Shown one piece after another: positions 18,207-28,421 of a stretch of 62,247 nucleotides of DNA. Both the position numbers and the translations under genes were made by a program. Position 1 is the stretch's first letter. Each line of letters opens with the position of its first letter. Source of the stretch: Exilibacterium sp. (GTDB taxonomy: Bacteria > Pseudomonadota > Gammaproteobacteria > Pseudomonadales > Cellvibrionaceae); NCBI GenBank assembly GCA_028280195.1, contig JANQMH010000050.1:1-62247 (forward strand). Direction: 5' to 3'. The notes under the pieces were generated by a model. It was not told where the DNA came from. It searched no databases and saw only the letters and a program-made list of their open reading frames with translations.

Positions 18207-19121
18207 CAAACACCCGGAAAAAATCACCTGCAAACCCCTTATGCGCCAACAAGCCCGCTGCGGCAAATTCCCATGCACAACATTGACCCCGGACACCGCC
18301 GCTACGATATCAGCGTCGAGGGCCTGACAGATATCGGCAGTATTCGCACCGAAAATGAAGACTACTTCATCTACCACAACGACAAAAACCTGCCCTTTGC
18401 CTATATTATCGTCGCCGACGGCATGGGCGGTTACTCCGGCGGCGCCCTGGCCAGCCAGCTCGCCGCCGAGGTGATCGACTTCGAACTCAAAGCCCTGCCC
18501 GACCCGCATTTTACCGCTCTGCCCCAGCAGCAACAGCTGCAAAACCTGCGCGACTGTGTCGGCAACAGTATCGCCCTGGCCAATGAGGCGGTGCGCGCGC
18601 GCAAGCATACCGACCCCCATTTGGCGCAGATGGGCACCACGGTGGTTATCGCCGTTATCTGGCAGGACCAGTTCACCATCGCCAATGTCGGCGACTCGCG
18701 CGCCTATCTCTGGCAACACGAGCATCTCACACAATGCAGTAAAGATCACTCCCTGGTGCAGGAGCTTGTCGATGCCGGCAGCATCAGTGCCGGCGAGGCG
18801 CGCCAGCACAGCCATCGCAACCAGCTGACCCGGGCCCTGGGGGTAGAGGCGCAGGTGGCCGCCGAGATACGCCAGTTCCCGCTGAACGACAGCGGCCTGC
18901 TGCTGCTGTGTTCGGACGGTCTCAGCGAGTATCTCGACGGCGACGATATCAGCCGCGAACTGGGTACCCAGCTGCCGCTGCTGCAGCTGTGCCACCGCAT
19001 GGTGGAAAGCGCCAACCAGCAGGGTGGCAAAGACAATATCACCGTGGTGCTGGCCGAATACCGCCTTACCGCGGCCGCTGCAGGGCCCCGGCAAGCCCCT
19101 TTCAGGGGGCGGCCCGGCTGA
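18201..19121 (+). CDS. pppA: PP2C-type protein phosphatase, T6SS regulator PppA
   Basis: The 306-residue protein phosphatase shows all PP2C motifs: GSIRTENEDYF, IIVADGMGGYSGGALAS, MGTTVVIAVI, IANVGDSRAYLW, KDHSLVQELV, LLLLCSDGLSEYL and GGKDNITVVLAEY. The Asp residues in ADGMGG, SDG and DN bind two metal ions. In T6SS islands of the Pseudomonas type, PppA removes the activating phosphate added by PpkA. ATG 18273 is a possible later start, since the first 24 residues are not family-like. The gene is separated from ppkA by the tpsBA operon, which is unusual. Confidence 0.88.
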   Translation: MQQTPGKNHLQTPYAPTSPLRQIPMHNIDPGHRRYDISVEGLTDIGSIRTENEDYFIYHNDKNLPFAYIIVADGMGGYSGGALASQLAAEVIDFELKALPDPHFTALPQQQQLQNLRDCVGNSIALANEAVRARKHTDPHLAQMGTTVVIAVIWQDQFTIANVGDSRAYLWQHEHLTQCSKDHSLVQELVDAGSISAGEARQHSHRNQLTRALGVEAQVAAEIRQFPLNDSGLLLLCSDGLSEYLDGDDISRELGTQLPLLQLCHRMVESANQQGGKDNITVVLAEYRLTAAAAGPRQAPFRGRPG

Positions 19122-19171
19122 GAGCCGAGTCCGGGCGCATCACGCGGCCGGGCAGGCCGGCCACTGCGCCG

Positions 19172-19190
19172 GCTGTGCGGGCCGCACAGC
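19172..19190. terminator. GCTGTGCGG/CCGCACAGC hairpin between pppA and tpsA
   Basis: A perfect 9-bp inverted repeat with a single central base lies between the convergent pppA and tpsA stop codons. It has no run of T on either side. It may stabilise the 3' ends or support factor-dependent termination in both directions. Confidence 0.4.
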
Positions 19191-19203
19191 GGCAATATCC
19201 CTG

Positions 19204-22200
19204 TTAAAAGCCGAATTCGTCCTCGTCCTGGCGCTGGTCTTGCGGCAGGGTCAGCGCCCCCTCCTCGACGCTGTAGGGCGTCAGCGCGGTGAAAATCGCC
19301 GGATCGACCACTTCGATATCCTCGACATTGTTCTGCACCGCGCTGCGCACCGCCGAGGATGCCAGCGCCTCGGTAACCGAGGTCAGGCGCGTGCCCGTGG
19401 CTTCGAAAAACTGTGGCTCGGAGGGTACGAAAGTCGGGTTGACGAAGGTCAGCCCGCGAATATCCACCCGCTCGGACGCGCTGATGGAGAACGGTGCCAC
19501 CGGCGTGCCGACGGCGCCAAATATGGCGCTCAGCAGCACTTCGTCGGCATCGATATTGACACCGCCGCCGAGGCCCGACGGCGTCGGCTGCAGCGGCGAC
19601 AGGGCGATCAAATCGCCCTCGGCGCTGATCAGCGACACGGCGCCGCCGAGGCCCGAAGTGCTGATAACATTGACGCTGATATCACCCGGTGCGGTGACAC
19701 TGATATCACCGCCGCGGGTGATCAGCGAGTTAATCAATACCTCATCGGTATCGCTGTAGGCAATCGACCCACCGGCTGCCAGGTTGATGGCGATAACATC
19801 CACATCGCCGCTCAGGGACACGCTGTCGGTAATATCCAGCAGGGTCAGCGACGGTGTCACCACCTCGCCGCTGACGCCGCTGGCGCCGCGGATGGTCAGC
19901 GGCGAGCCGGCGTAGGTCAGCCCGACGCCGCCGAGCTGCAGTTGCCCGCCGGCCCGGCCCTGCACGGAGAAATCTGTGGTGATATCCACGGCACCACTGA
20001 GATCCTCGAGCTGTTCGAATCCGCTGATGGCATTGCCGCCCAGTGACGAGCCGCCGCTGGACACGGTCCAGGGCCGCGACTCTCCGCTGGCGATCAGGGT
20101 GTCGCGGCCGGCGCCGCCGGCGAAGGCCAGCATACCGTCGAAGCTGAGGCCCATGGCGCCGGCAGCCGCAGTGCTGAGCGTCCCCTCATTGGCGGCGCTC
20201 ACCCGCCAGATCAGATCCTGGTCGGCACCGGTCAGCACCGCGCCGGCACTGCCGTCGCCGCTCAGTGACTCCATAGCGGCAAAGCGATAACTGTTGACGC
20301 TGCCGCTGGCGTCGCCGGCATCGCTGAGCGCCGTAAGCACCCAGGCACCCGGCCCGCTGAGGGCGTCGCTGCCGGCGCCGCCGTCGAGCGTGCCGCCGAT
20401 AACCGTCGCCCCGAGCACAAAGCGGTCGTCGCCGAGGCCGCCAAAGATATCGGTAATCGAACCGCCGTTGAGCTGGAAGGTGTCGACACCGCTGCCACCG
20501 CGCAGCACTTCCATACCGGCAAAGGTAAAGGTCTCGACAGTGCCGCCACCGGCACTTTCGACTACCCAGAGACTGTCGGTGTCGGTGCCGGCCAGGGTAT
20601 CGGCGCCGGCCTCGCCGTCAATCACACCGCTGACGCTGGCGGCGCCGAGACGGAAACTGTCGCCGCCGCCGCCGCCGCGCACATCGGCGATACTGCCGGC
20701 ATCGAGCGCAAACGTATCGGCCCCGGAACCACCCTGCAGAACTTCCATGCTGCTGAAGCTGTTGCCGCCCACGGTGCCGCCACCATCAGTGGTTAACGCC
20801 CAGTCAGTGTCGATATCCGGACCAACAACTGTATCCCTGCCGGTTTCACCACTGATACTGATATCGGCGCCGGCCATAATGAAGCGGTCGTCACCGCCGC
20901 CACCGCGGGCCACGCTGACGGCATCGCCGCTGATCAGCTCGAACCTGTCGTTGCCGGCACCACCCTGCAGCTGCTCGACGTTGGCAAATGCCGTATTGTC
21001 CACACGGTTGCCGTTAACCGCGTCAACCACCCAGTTCGATCCCTGCGGAGTACCAATAAGGTTGTCAGTGCCCGCCTCTCCATCGAGACTGCCGACCACG
21101 GCGCCCGCCAGTTGGAAAGTATCGGCACCGGCACCACCGCGAACACTGTCGATCGAACCGGCCGCCAGGACAAAACTGTCGACACCGGCACCGCCCTGCA
21201 GTTGGTTCATACCGCTGAAGGTAATGGCCACACCGATACCGGCATTGGCGGTATCGGCGCGGCTCACCTCACCGGCGCCGGCGGCGTTGAGGGTCCAGGC
21301 GCTGTCGAGGTCTGCGCCGGCCAGTACCGTGGCCGTATCGCCGTCGCCGATCAGGGACTCCATTCTCAGAAAGGCAACGCCGCCCACTGTGCCATCGGCG
21401 CCTTCGACCGCATCGATATCGCTCAACAGCCAGCTGCCACCGGCGGTGATACTGTCGCTGCCGGCGGCGCCGTCGATAAGGTTCACTCCACTGAACGCCA
21501 TGTCGTTGAAATCCAGCGCCCCGGCGGCCAACAGCACAAAATTTTCATCGGCGGCTGTGCCCACCAATGTGCCGGTGTTGTTCACCTGTTCGATTTCAGT
21601 AAAGTCAATGCTGCCGGCGCTGAAGGCGCGCGCACCCGATACCTGAATATCACTGCCGAGGATATTGTTGACACTGTCACCGCCGGCCGCGCCGGCATTG
21701 ACGGCAGTGGTACCGGCAAAGCGGCTGCCCGCGACATCGACGGTGCCAACGGCCACGAGGTCGAACGCTTCATCGCCGGCGCTGCCGGTAATAACACCGG
21801 TTCGGTTGACCGTTTCAATATCACTGACCGCAATGCCGCCGCTGGTGAAACCGCCGGCCACCAGGCTCAGGTTGCCGTTGTTATTGTCCAGGCTGTCGCC
21901 GGCGACCGACTCGCCACCGCCGTCCAAAATGTCGACGCCGTTGAAGGTGATACTGTTAAAGCCAATGGTCCGGCCAGCGGTCAACACAAAGCTGTCATCA
22001 CCGGCGCTGCCGGTGAGGGTGCCGGTGGCAGTGACCGTTTCAATATCGCTGAAGGAAATTCCACCTGTGATGAAAGAATCGTCACCGGTGATAAGTGTAT
22101 TGGCCTGGTCCGCGGTAACCGGTCCGGCAAAGACCTTGTCAATGGTATCAATACCGTCGCCGCCGTCGACGCTGTCGGTATCCCGATAACTTATGCCGCC

Positions 22201-25200
22201 AATCAACACCGTGCCGACACCCGTCAGATCGATATCATCGTTGCCGCTGGTGCCGAGCAGCGCGCCGGTATTCAATACTGTTGCGATATTCGACACCAGT
22301 ATGCCATCGGCTGCATTGCCGACAGTAAAACCGCTGCCGGTAACCTGAATACCGGCAGCAAAAATATCGACAGTGTCGGCCAGACCAGTGCCGTCGGTAT
22401 CACCGCTGAGACTGTCGACATCTTCGAAACTGACACCGCTCAGGGTATCGACTGTGAGCGTAGAACCGAGCAGTGAAAATGCTTCACTGCCAGCGCTGCC
22501 CGTGACCGCGCCGGTATTGGTAACCCGCTCGATATCGAACACCTCCAGCGTGCCCACATCAAAGCTGTTGTCCAACTGCAGCAGCACACCGGCGCCACCC
22601 ACATCCAGGCTGTCGCCGTTAACCTGCCCGCCGCCATCCAGCAGCATGGTGCCGCCGAACTCAATACCGTTGGCGCGAATGGTATTGGACGCAGTCAACA
22701 CAAAACGGTCGTCGCCGGCACTGCCGAAAATGGTATCGGAAGAGGAAACCGCGGCCGACTCGATATCGGTAAATGAGATACCCGCGAGCGCAAAGGCCTC
22801 CTCAACACCAGTGAGACGGACATCCTCCAACAGCGAATCCGCTTTGGTTACGCGGTCGACATCGCTGTTATCGGCATTACTGCCGCCGTCCACCGAGGTT
22901 GTGCCGCCATAAGTGATACCCGACACCTGGACCGTCTCAGTGGCGGTGACGGTAAAAGTTTCACTGATATCTCTGCCGACAATGGCACCGGTGAGGCTTA
23001 CCGTTTCTATACCGCTGACCGATACGGTACCGACACTGAAAGTGGTATCGCCGGTCAACACCAGTCCGGCATTGTTGTTATTCAGGCTGTCGGCACCGAC
23101 GCCACCACCGGCATCCAGGCCACCGTCGATTGCTGACACGCCACTGAAGTTGATGCCACTGCCGACACCGCCGATATCGACGGTGACATCGGTACCATTG
23201 AGATTGAAATCTTCGGCAGCCGTGCTGCCGGTCAGGCTGCCGGTCGCCTCGACCGATTCGATACCGCTTACCACCAGGGTGCCGACATTGACTGCACCAA
23301 CCCCGCCCAGTGTTAACCCGGCATTATTGTTAATCAAGGTGTCGCTGTCGCCACCACCGGTCAGTGTACCGGTAACACTCGTCGCATCTCTGAGATCGAA
23401 GATATCGTCGCCAAGGCCGCCGTCGATATTCGCGATACTGCCGCCGCTCTCCAGGATGAAGGTATCCACCATAGCGCCGCCCTGGATCTCGCTGAAGCCC
23501 GAAAACCCGATCGTCTTGCTGCCACCGCCGGTCGCCGCCAGGGTATTGCTCCCCGCCAGTGTCCAGGTCACCGCCAGCGCCGGCCCCGTCAGCATCGGCG
23601 TCGTGCCGGTGCCGGTCAGCACCTCCATATCGCTGTAGCCGGTACCGCCCGCCGCACCGTCGGCACCGTCACCGTCCAGGCTCGCCACACTCCAGGCCGC
23701 CGCCGTCGACGACAGTGTGTCCGTGCCCGCACCGCCGCTGACCGTGGTAATCGCGCCGCTGCCGCTGATGGTGAACAGATCGTCGCCCGCGCCGCCACTG
23801 GCCGTGGTGACCGTGCCGGCGCTGACCAGGATCTCGTCGGCACCGCCGCCACCCTCTATGGTGGCGATATCCGCACTCACCGTGAAGGTGTCGGCGCCGC
23901 TGCCGCCGCGCAGTGTTTCGATACCGCTGAAGCCGATAGCGTCAAAGATAAAACGGCCGCTGCCGGCGCCGTCCACCGTCCAATGTGTGGTTGTGGCAAC
24001 GTCAGGGCCCACCAGAACATCACCGTTGACACCGTTGGCGCCACCCCGGATCTCGTCGATACTGCCGGTTGCCGTCAAGGCAAAGGTATCGTCCATGCTG
24101 CCACCCTGCAGCGTTTCTATTCCATTAAAAGCCGTATTGGTGGCGCCAAGGCTGCCACTGTTATTGCCATCGATTGTCCAGGCAGTGTCGGCACTGGGAC
24201 CTGTCAGCGTATCCGCACCTGCCGCACCACCGCTTACGGTCATATTGGCAGACAAGACACTCAGCGTAATAGCATCGTTAAATATCCCGCCGTTAATGGC
24301 AACAGTGGTATTTGAATTCAGGCCTGCGCCAACGGTAGCGCTGCCATCGACATTGCCCCCCGATACACCCAACACACCGATATCGACGGTAATGGCGGCA
24401 TTGCCGGTATCAATTACGGCACTATTGGTAAAACTCTGTGATGAGGAGTGAAAGGTGCCGTCCACACTAGTATGGCGTGTATCAATAGCGGCATTGACAT
24501 TGACACTGCCGTCGGCATAGAAATCGATATTGCCGCCGTTGGTAGTAATCGTACCGTCAATGGTTATATTCCCTCTGGCGTCAAATATCAGCCCCAGGTT
24601 ATGCGTAGTAGACGTCGACTCGATTTTCCTGCCGGAGTTAAGAGTAATGTTATTATCGGCATTCAGCGTTAAAACTGCACTGCCGGTGCTGGTGTTATCT
24701 TGAGTAATATCCGCATCGATTTCAATATTGCCATCGCTACCACCGCCAGTATCGGTATTGGTAGTGGTGATGGTGACATCCGTGCCGTTATTTAATGAGG
24801 CCTCTATATCGCTCGCCAGAATCTTCCCGATAGCCTGCCCACTTGCCGGAACAAAGTTCGGATCACCCGGAACGACCTCACCGGCACCGGGGCCTATATC
24901 ATCAATGGTGATATTAGCCGGGTCAATCAGCCACAGCCCCGCCGCGCCGCGCGGCGCAATCGCCGACACCGATCCGTTCAAATCCACATAGCGTTTGCCG
25001 GAGGTCTCGATAAACCCGCCGTCGCCGCCCAAATAGCCGGCATCGGCATTGATATCGCCATAGAAGCGGGTAGTGTCATCCGCCCACACAATCACCCGGC
25101 CGCCATCGCCATTTTCCGTTGCCCGCGCCTGCACCCGGGCATCGGCGCCGAAGAACGTCACTTCGGCATTGCGCACATCGGCGTTGCCACCGAGGTAGTC

Positions 25201-26322
25201 ACCACCAACTAAAACTTCACCGCCACCAAAGGCACCCGATGCGCTGACAAACGCATCGTCGATCAAGCCCACGGCATCGCCGAGCAGCTGGATGTTACCG
25301 CCGACACCGGCATCGGCATCGGCTGTTACCGCGCCGCTGATCAGAGTTCTATCGCCCTCCACTTTAATCTCACCGCCATCGCCGGCACCGCTGGCAGAGG
25401 CATTTAACTCACCGCTGCTGGCGACATCACCGCCGAGGCCGGTAAGGCGGATGACACCGCCGCTGGTGTCGATGCCGGTGGCCTGCACCACGCCGGTGTT
25501 ATTGACGGCATTGGAAAACAGATCGCTGGAAACGCTGGCCTGCAACAACACATTACTGGCCTGAATGGTGCCGGCATTGAGCAGTGCGTCGTCGACACCG
25601 AGTTCGTTGCTCAGCACTTCGCGGGTAACGCGGATACCGATCATATTGTCGGCATCGAATGTCAGCACCGCCTCCGAGCCGGCATTAAGGCTGACCAGGC
25701 CGGCGCTGATCAGCGAGCCGCCGGCCTCATTGGCGACGCTGTTGCCCAGCAGGCCGATACCGCTGGCGGCAGTGATCAGTCCCCTGTTGACGACAAAGCC
25801 GGCGTCGCCGTCGACCGCGCTAAAGTCGTAGTTGCCGTTGAGGAAATCGTCCGGGTTCAGGTCGAGGCCGCTGACCACAATGCCGCCGGCGTTGACCGTG
25901 GCGGTTTCGGTGAATAATACACCGCGGGTATTAACCAGCAGTACATGCCCGTTGGCAACAATGGAGCCGCGAATGGTGCTGGCGTCCTGACTGAGAATGC
26001 GGTTGAGGGCAATAGATGACGTGTCGGGCTGATAAAACTGCACTTTTTCATCGGTATCGATATTGAAACTGCGCCAGTCGATGGCCAGGCGGCTGCTGTG
26101 CTGGTGTATCTGGGTGAGCTTGTCGCCGTAGTTGATCACACCGCTGCCGCCCACCACCTGGCCGCCGCTGGGTCCGGCATAGGCGGGCGCCAGCAGCGCC
26201 GCCTGCCCGGCCAGCACAGCCAGCGCCAGCCGCGCCTTGAAGGGCAAGCCGCAATCGGTGATCGCACACGGACCGGCCCGCCGGTCCGACCAAGGTTTAT
26301 ATACCTCTTGCGATGTAGCCAT
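19204..26322 (-). CDS. two-partner secretion exoprotein TpsA, hemagglutinin-like giant adhesin
   Basis: The 2372-residue protein has an extended signal (ARLALAVLAGQAALLAPAYA) followed by the TPS secretion domain (about 50-310). That domain shows GGSGVINYGDKLTQIHQHSS, WRSFNIDTDEKVQFYQP, NRILSQDASTIRG and HVLLVNTRGVLF. After a beta-helical region come about 1400 residues of imperfect repeats with GSAGDDxF, GGAGADTF and IETVxxTGxLTGSA words, somewhat like RTX calcium-binding repeats. The C-terminal 250 residues end acidic in QDQRQDEDEFGF and carry no recognisable toxin domain. It is exported through the TpsB pore encoded 57 bp upstream. Adhesion or biofilm function is family-based. No CdiA-type VENN motif or immunity gene follows. 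Confidence 0.9.
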   Translation of the reverse strand: MATSQEVYKPWSDRRAGPCAITDCGLPFKARLALAVLAGQAALLAPAYAGPSGGQVVGGSGVINYGDKLTQIHQHSSRLAIDWRSFNIDTDEKVQFYQPDTSSIALNRILSQDASTIRGSIVANGHVLLVNTRGVLFTETATVNAGGIVVSGLDLNPDDFLNGNYDFSAVDGDAGFVVNRGLITAASGIGLLGNSVANEAGGSLISAGLVSLNAGSEAVLTFDADNMIGIRVTREVLSNELGVDDALLNAGTIQASNVLLQASVSSDLFSNAVNNTGVVQATGIDTSGGVIRLTGLGGDVASSGELNASASGAGDGGEIKVEGDRTLISGAVTADADAGVGGNIQLLGDAVGLIDDAFVSASGAFGGGEVLVGGDYLGGNADVRNAEVTFFGADARVQARATENGDGGRVIVWADDTTRFYGDINADAGYLGGDGGFIETSGKRYVDLNGSVSAIAPRGAAGLWLIDPANITIDDIGPGAGEVVPGDPNFVPASGQAIGKILASDIEASLNNGTDVTITTTNTDTGGGSDGNIEIDADITQDNTSTGSAVLTLNADNNITLNSGRKIESTSTTHNLGLIFDARGNITIDGTITTNGGNIDFYADGSVNVNAAIDTRHTSVDGTFHSSSQSFTNSAVIDTGNAAITVDIGVLGVSGGNVDGSATVGAGLNSNTTVAINGGIFNDAITLSVLSANMTVSGGAAGADTLTGPSADTAWTIDGNNSGSLGATNTAFNGIETLQGGSMDDTFALTATGSIDEIRGGANGVNGDVLVGPDVATTTHWTVDGAGSGRFIFDAIGFSGIETLRGGSGADTFTVSADIATIEGGGGADEILVSAGTVTTASGGAGDDLFTISGSGAITTVSGGAGTDTLSSTAAAWSVASLDGDGADGAAGGTGYSDMEVLTGTGTTPMLTGPALAVTWTLAGSNTLAATGGGSKTIGFSGFSEIQGGAMVDTFILESGGSIANIDGGLGDDIFDLRDATSVTGTLTGGGDSDTLINNNAGLTLGGVGAVNVGTLVVSGIESVEATGSLTGSTAAEDFNLNGTDVTVDIGGVGSGINFSGVSAIDGGLDAGGGVGADSLNNNNAGLVLTGDTTFSVGTVSVSGIETVSLTGAIVGRDISETFTVTATETVQVSGITYGGTTSVDGGSNADNSDVDRVTKADSLLEDVRLTGVEEAFALAGISFTDIESAAVSSSDTIFGSAGDDRFVLTASNTIRANGIEFGGTMLLDGGGQVNGDSLDVGGAGVLLQLDNSFDVGTLEVFDIERVTNTGAVTGSAGSEAFSLLGSTLTVDTLSGVSFEDVDSLSGDTDGTGLADTVDIFAAGIQVTGSGFTVGNAADGILVSNIATVLNTGALLGTSGNDDIDLTGVGTVLIGGISYRDTDSVDGGDGIDTIDKVFAGPVTADQANTLITGDDSFITGGISFSDIETVTATGTLTGSAGDDSFVLTAGRTIGFNSITFNGVDILDGGGESVAGDSLDNNNGNLSLVAGGFTSGGIAVSDIETVNRTGVITGSAGDEAFDLVAVGTVDVAGSRFAGTTAVNAGAAGGDSVNNILGSDIQVSGARAFSAGSIDFTEIEQVNNTGTLVGTAADENFVLLAAGALDFNDMAFSGVNLIDGAAGSDSITAGGSWLLSDIDAVEGADGTVGGVAFLRMESLIGDGDTATVLAGADLDSAWTLNAAGAGEVSRADTANAGIGVAITFSGMNQLQGGAGVDSFVLAAGSIDSVRGGAGADTFQLAGAVVGSLDGEAGTDNLIGTPQGSNWVVDAVNGNRVDNTAFANVEQLQGGAGNDRFELISGDAVSVARGGGGDDRFIMAGADISISGETGRDTVVGPDIDTDWALTTDGGGTVGGNSFSSMEVLQGGSGADTFALDAGSIADVRGGGGGDSFRLGAASVSGVIDGEAGADTLAGTDTDSLWVVESAGGGTVETFTFAGMEVLRGGSGVDTFQLNGGSITDIFGGLGDDRFVLGATVIGGTLDGGAGSDALSGPGAWVLTALSDAGDASGSVNSYRFAAMESLSGDGSAGAVLTGADQDLIWRVSAANEGTLSTAAAGAMGLSFDGMLAFAGGAGRDTLIASGESRPWTVSSGGSSLGGNAISGFEQLEDLSGAVDITTDFSVQGRAGGQLQLGGVGLTYAGSPLTIRGASGVSGEVVTPSLTLLDITDSVSLSGDVDVIAINLAAGGSIAYSDTDEVLINSLITRGGDISVTAPGDISVNVISTSGLGGAVSLISAEGDLIALSPLQPTPSGLGGGVNIDADEVLLSAIFGAVGTPVAPFSISASERVDIRGLTFVNPTFVPSEPQFFEATGTRLTSVTEALASSAVRSAVQNNVEDIEVVDPAIFTALTPYSVEEGALTLPQDQRQDEDEFGF
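20050..24250. repeat. repeat-coding region of tpsA
   Basis: The encoded repeats of about 70-110 residues recur with related DNA: a GACACTGTCG/CTGCCG-rich plus-strand pattern, GTT-TCGATATC-type words, and GCCGCCGTCGA cores. Units vary in length and order. The stretch is prone to recombination and to assembly collapse. Limits are approximate. Confidence 0.7.
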
Positions 26323-26379
26323 AATGTTTCCCGTCAGTTGCCCTAAGTCGTCAATCGCTATTAAAAATGCTTGAAAAAC

Positions 26380-28329
26380 TCATTGAAAAAACCAGGTAAA
26401 ATCGGCAAATATCTGCACGGATTTATCCGCCTGGTCGAGTTCGTCGTTGGAGACGCGCGCGAAACTCGGGCGCGCAAAACTGATCTGGCTGCTGAGGCGG
26501 TCCATCCAGGAAAACTTGAACAGCAGCCCCCAGCCGCCGACGCGCGCCCAGACGTCGCTCTCGTCGGCATCGATGGCATTCTGGCTGCCGTAGGCACCGT
26601 CGACAAACAGCGCCATCTGCAGCATATCGTTGAGGCGCAGGCCACTGGCGAACTCGGGGTTTAAAAAGTCCGGCAGATCCCAGTACCACTCGGCGCCAAC
26701 ATAGCCGCCGGTATCGGCGGAAAAGTCCCGCACGGTAAAGGCGCGCACCCCCTGGGCTCCGCCCAGCACCATCTGCTCGAAGGCCGGCAGCGCCGACTCG
26801 CTGTACTGCAGGCGGCTTTTCAGGATCAGGCGGGTGGAAAGGTCGGTGTAGGGCACCGGCAGGAACAGCAGTGAAGTGGTATTGAGGGCCAGTTTGTAAA
26901 ACTCGGCATCTCTGCCTTCGGCGACATCGCTGTCAAACTCGCCGTACTGCAGCAGCAGATCGCCGGCATTGAGGATGCGCGACTCCTCCCCGAGGATATC
27001 GCCGGCCAGCGAGAACTCCAGCCCGTTGACCATTTCCTCCTGGTTAAACTGGGCAATGGCCGCATCGAGGGTGGTCTCCTTGCGGGTAATCCCCATGCCG
27101 ATATTGAGATTGCGGGCGCGGCTGCGCTGCAGCTGGCGGTTGATATTGATTGCGTAAGTGGAGTTGGTGCCCTCGAGGTCGAGTAAACTCAGCAGGTTGT
27201 CATCCGGGTCGACAATATTGAACTCGTTTTTGTCGGCCGACAGGCGCACCCGGGTGCGGGCGTCGAACACCGGAAAGTGATAACTGATCTGGCCGAGGCT
27301 GGACTCCTGCGGCGAGTAGGACTGGAGAAAGCCCAGGCTCAGGGCATCGCCGAAACCCAGCGGGTTGTAGAAATCGGCCACGGCGTAGAGGCGATCATCA
27401 CCGGTAAAGATGGAGCCGTGATTGTCGGCCCGCACTGACAACAGCCAGGACTGCTCCTGCCTGACATCGATATTGAGGATGGTTTCACCGACCTGCTCAC
27501 CGGCGGAGAACGACCCGTAGACACTCAGCCCGGGGTAGTCGTTAACCAGGTAAAGCCCCTCTTCCACATCGCGATTGTTGACCAGACCGCCTATCTGCTG
27601 TTCGAAGGGCTGGCGAATTTTTTCCTCGGAATACTTCGTCGCGCCGTTGACATTGACCGCGCCCTGCACCCCGGCCAGCACCTGAAACTTGACCACGCCG
27701 GCATTAACTTCCTGGGCCGGAATAATCGCCCTGGCGAGAAACAGGCCGTTGCGCCGGTAGTACTGCGTCACCTTTGTCGCCAGTTCATTGAGATCGCCCA
27801 GACTCATGCCGCGCCGGGCTTTCTGCCGCTGCAGCAGCCCGATCAGATCCGAGGTCTGTTGCCGGGTAACCCGGTCCGGCATGCTGCGGGCATTCATATC
27901 GACGCCCATATCCGTCAACAGCGCCGCCAGTTCCGCCAGTTCCTCGGTGGTAAATCCACCGGCCAGCAATTCGTCTTCCTTCATACTGCGACGCCGGTGC
28001 TGTTCCGCCATTTCCATGACTTGCTCGGCATAAATCCCCTGCTGCGGGAACTCCGGCAAATCGATAAACTCGATTTTATTGACCCAGATCCTGGCCTCGT
28101 CATTGCGGTCTCTGACCGGCGGCAAATCAAAGTCGGGGCTGGGTTCAATCTTATCGGTGGTGCGATCCCGGTATTCACCCTGCAAATCCCGGGGAAATAA
28201 CTCGGGGGTATCGTTTGACTGGGCGTGCAGCGGCGCACTCAGACAGAGGCTGCACAATATCAACGCCTGCGGCAAGGTCCGGGCGATGCGGGACACAAAG
28301 GCAAGGCAAACCGACCATGAGGTTTTCAT
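26380..28329 (-). CDS. TpsB outer-membrane transporter of the ShlB/FhaC family
   Basis: The 649-residue protein has a signal peptide (LPQALILCSLCLSAPLHAQS), a long N-terminal linker, POTRA domains (about 150-320, including AGVVKFQVLAGVQGAVNVNG and NRDVEEGLYLVNDYPGLSVYG), and a C-terminal 16-strand barrel. The barrel carries the L6-type motif in MVLGGAQGVRAFTVRDFSAD. The chain ends in an aromatic residue (FADFTWFFQ), as outer-membrane barrels do. ATG 28329 is chosen over an upstream TTG at 28338 because MKTSWSVCLAF begins a proper signal and AGGGGA lies 12 nt upstream. The gene precedes tpsA on the same strand, the usual TPS order, and follows ppkA by 92 bp. Confidence 0.93.
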   Translation of the reverse strand: MKTSWSVCLAFVSRIARTLPQALILCSLCLSAPLHAQSNDTPELFPRDLQGEYRDRTTDKIEPSPDFDLPPVRDRNDEARIWVNKIEFIDLPEFPQQGIYAEQVMEMAEQHRRRSMKEDELLAGGFTTEELAELAALLTDMGVDMNARSMPDRVTRQQTSDLIGLLQRQKARRGMSLGDLNELATKVTQYYRRNGLFLARAIIPAQEVNAGVVKFQVLAGVQGAVNVNGATKYSEEKIRQPFEQQIGGLVNNRDVEEGLYLVNDYPGLSVYGSFSAGEQVGETILNIDVRQEQSWLLSVRADNHGSIFTGDDRLYAVADFYNPLGFGDALSLGFLQSYSPQESSLGQISYHFPVFDARTRVRLSADKNEFNIVDPDDNLLSLLDLEGTNSTYAININRQLQRSRARNLNIGMGITRKETTLDAAIAQFNQEEMVNGLEFSLAGDILGEESRILNAGDLLLQYGEFDSDVAEGRDAEFYKLALNTTSLLFLPVPYTDLSTRLILKSRLQYSESALPAFEQMVLGGAQGVRAFTVRDFSADTGGYVGAEWYWDLPDFLNPEFASGLRLNDMLQMALFVDGAYGSQNAIDADESDVWARVGGWGLLFKFSWMDRLSSQISFARPSFARVSNDELDQADKSVQIFADFTWFFQ

Positions 28330-28421
28330 AGCTAACAAGGATCCCCTAAAACCGAACGGGCGTTACTGCCCTTACTGCAGTTAATGTCGTTCTTATTTAC
28401 GGCCCCCCCCAGGGCGCCGCT

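Noticed and set aside
19204-19700. CdiA-type C-terminal toxin in the giant exoprotein
   Set aside because: No VENN-like border, no nuclease or pore motif in the last 250 residues and no immunity gene after it.
20294-22476. Long Ser/Pro- and Gly-rich open frames opposite tpsA
   Set aside because: They arise from the repetitive GC-rich tpsA sequence and contain no recognisable protein.
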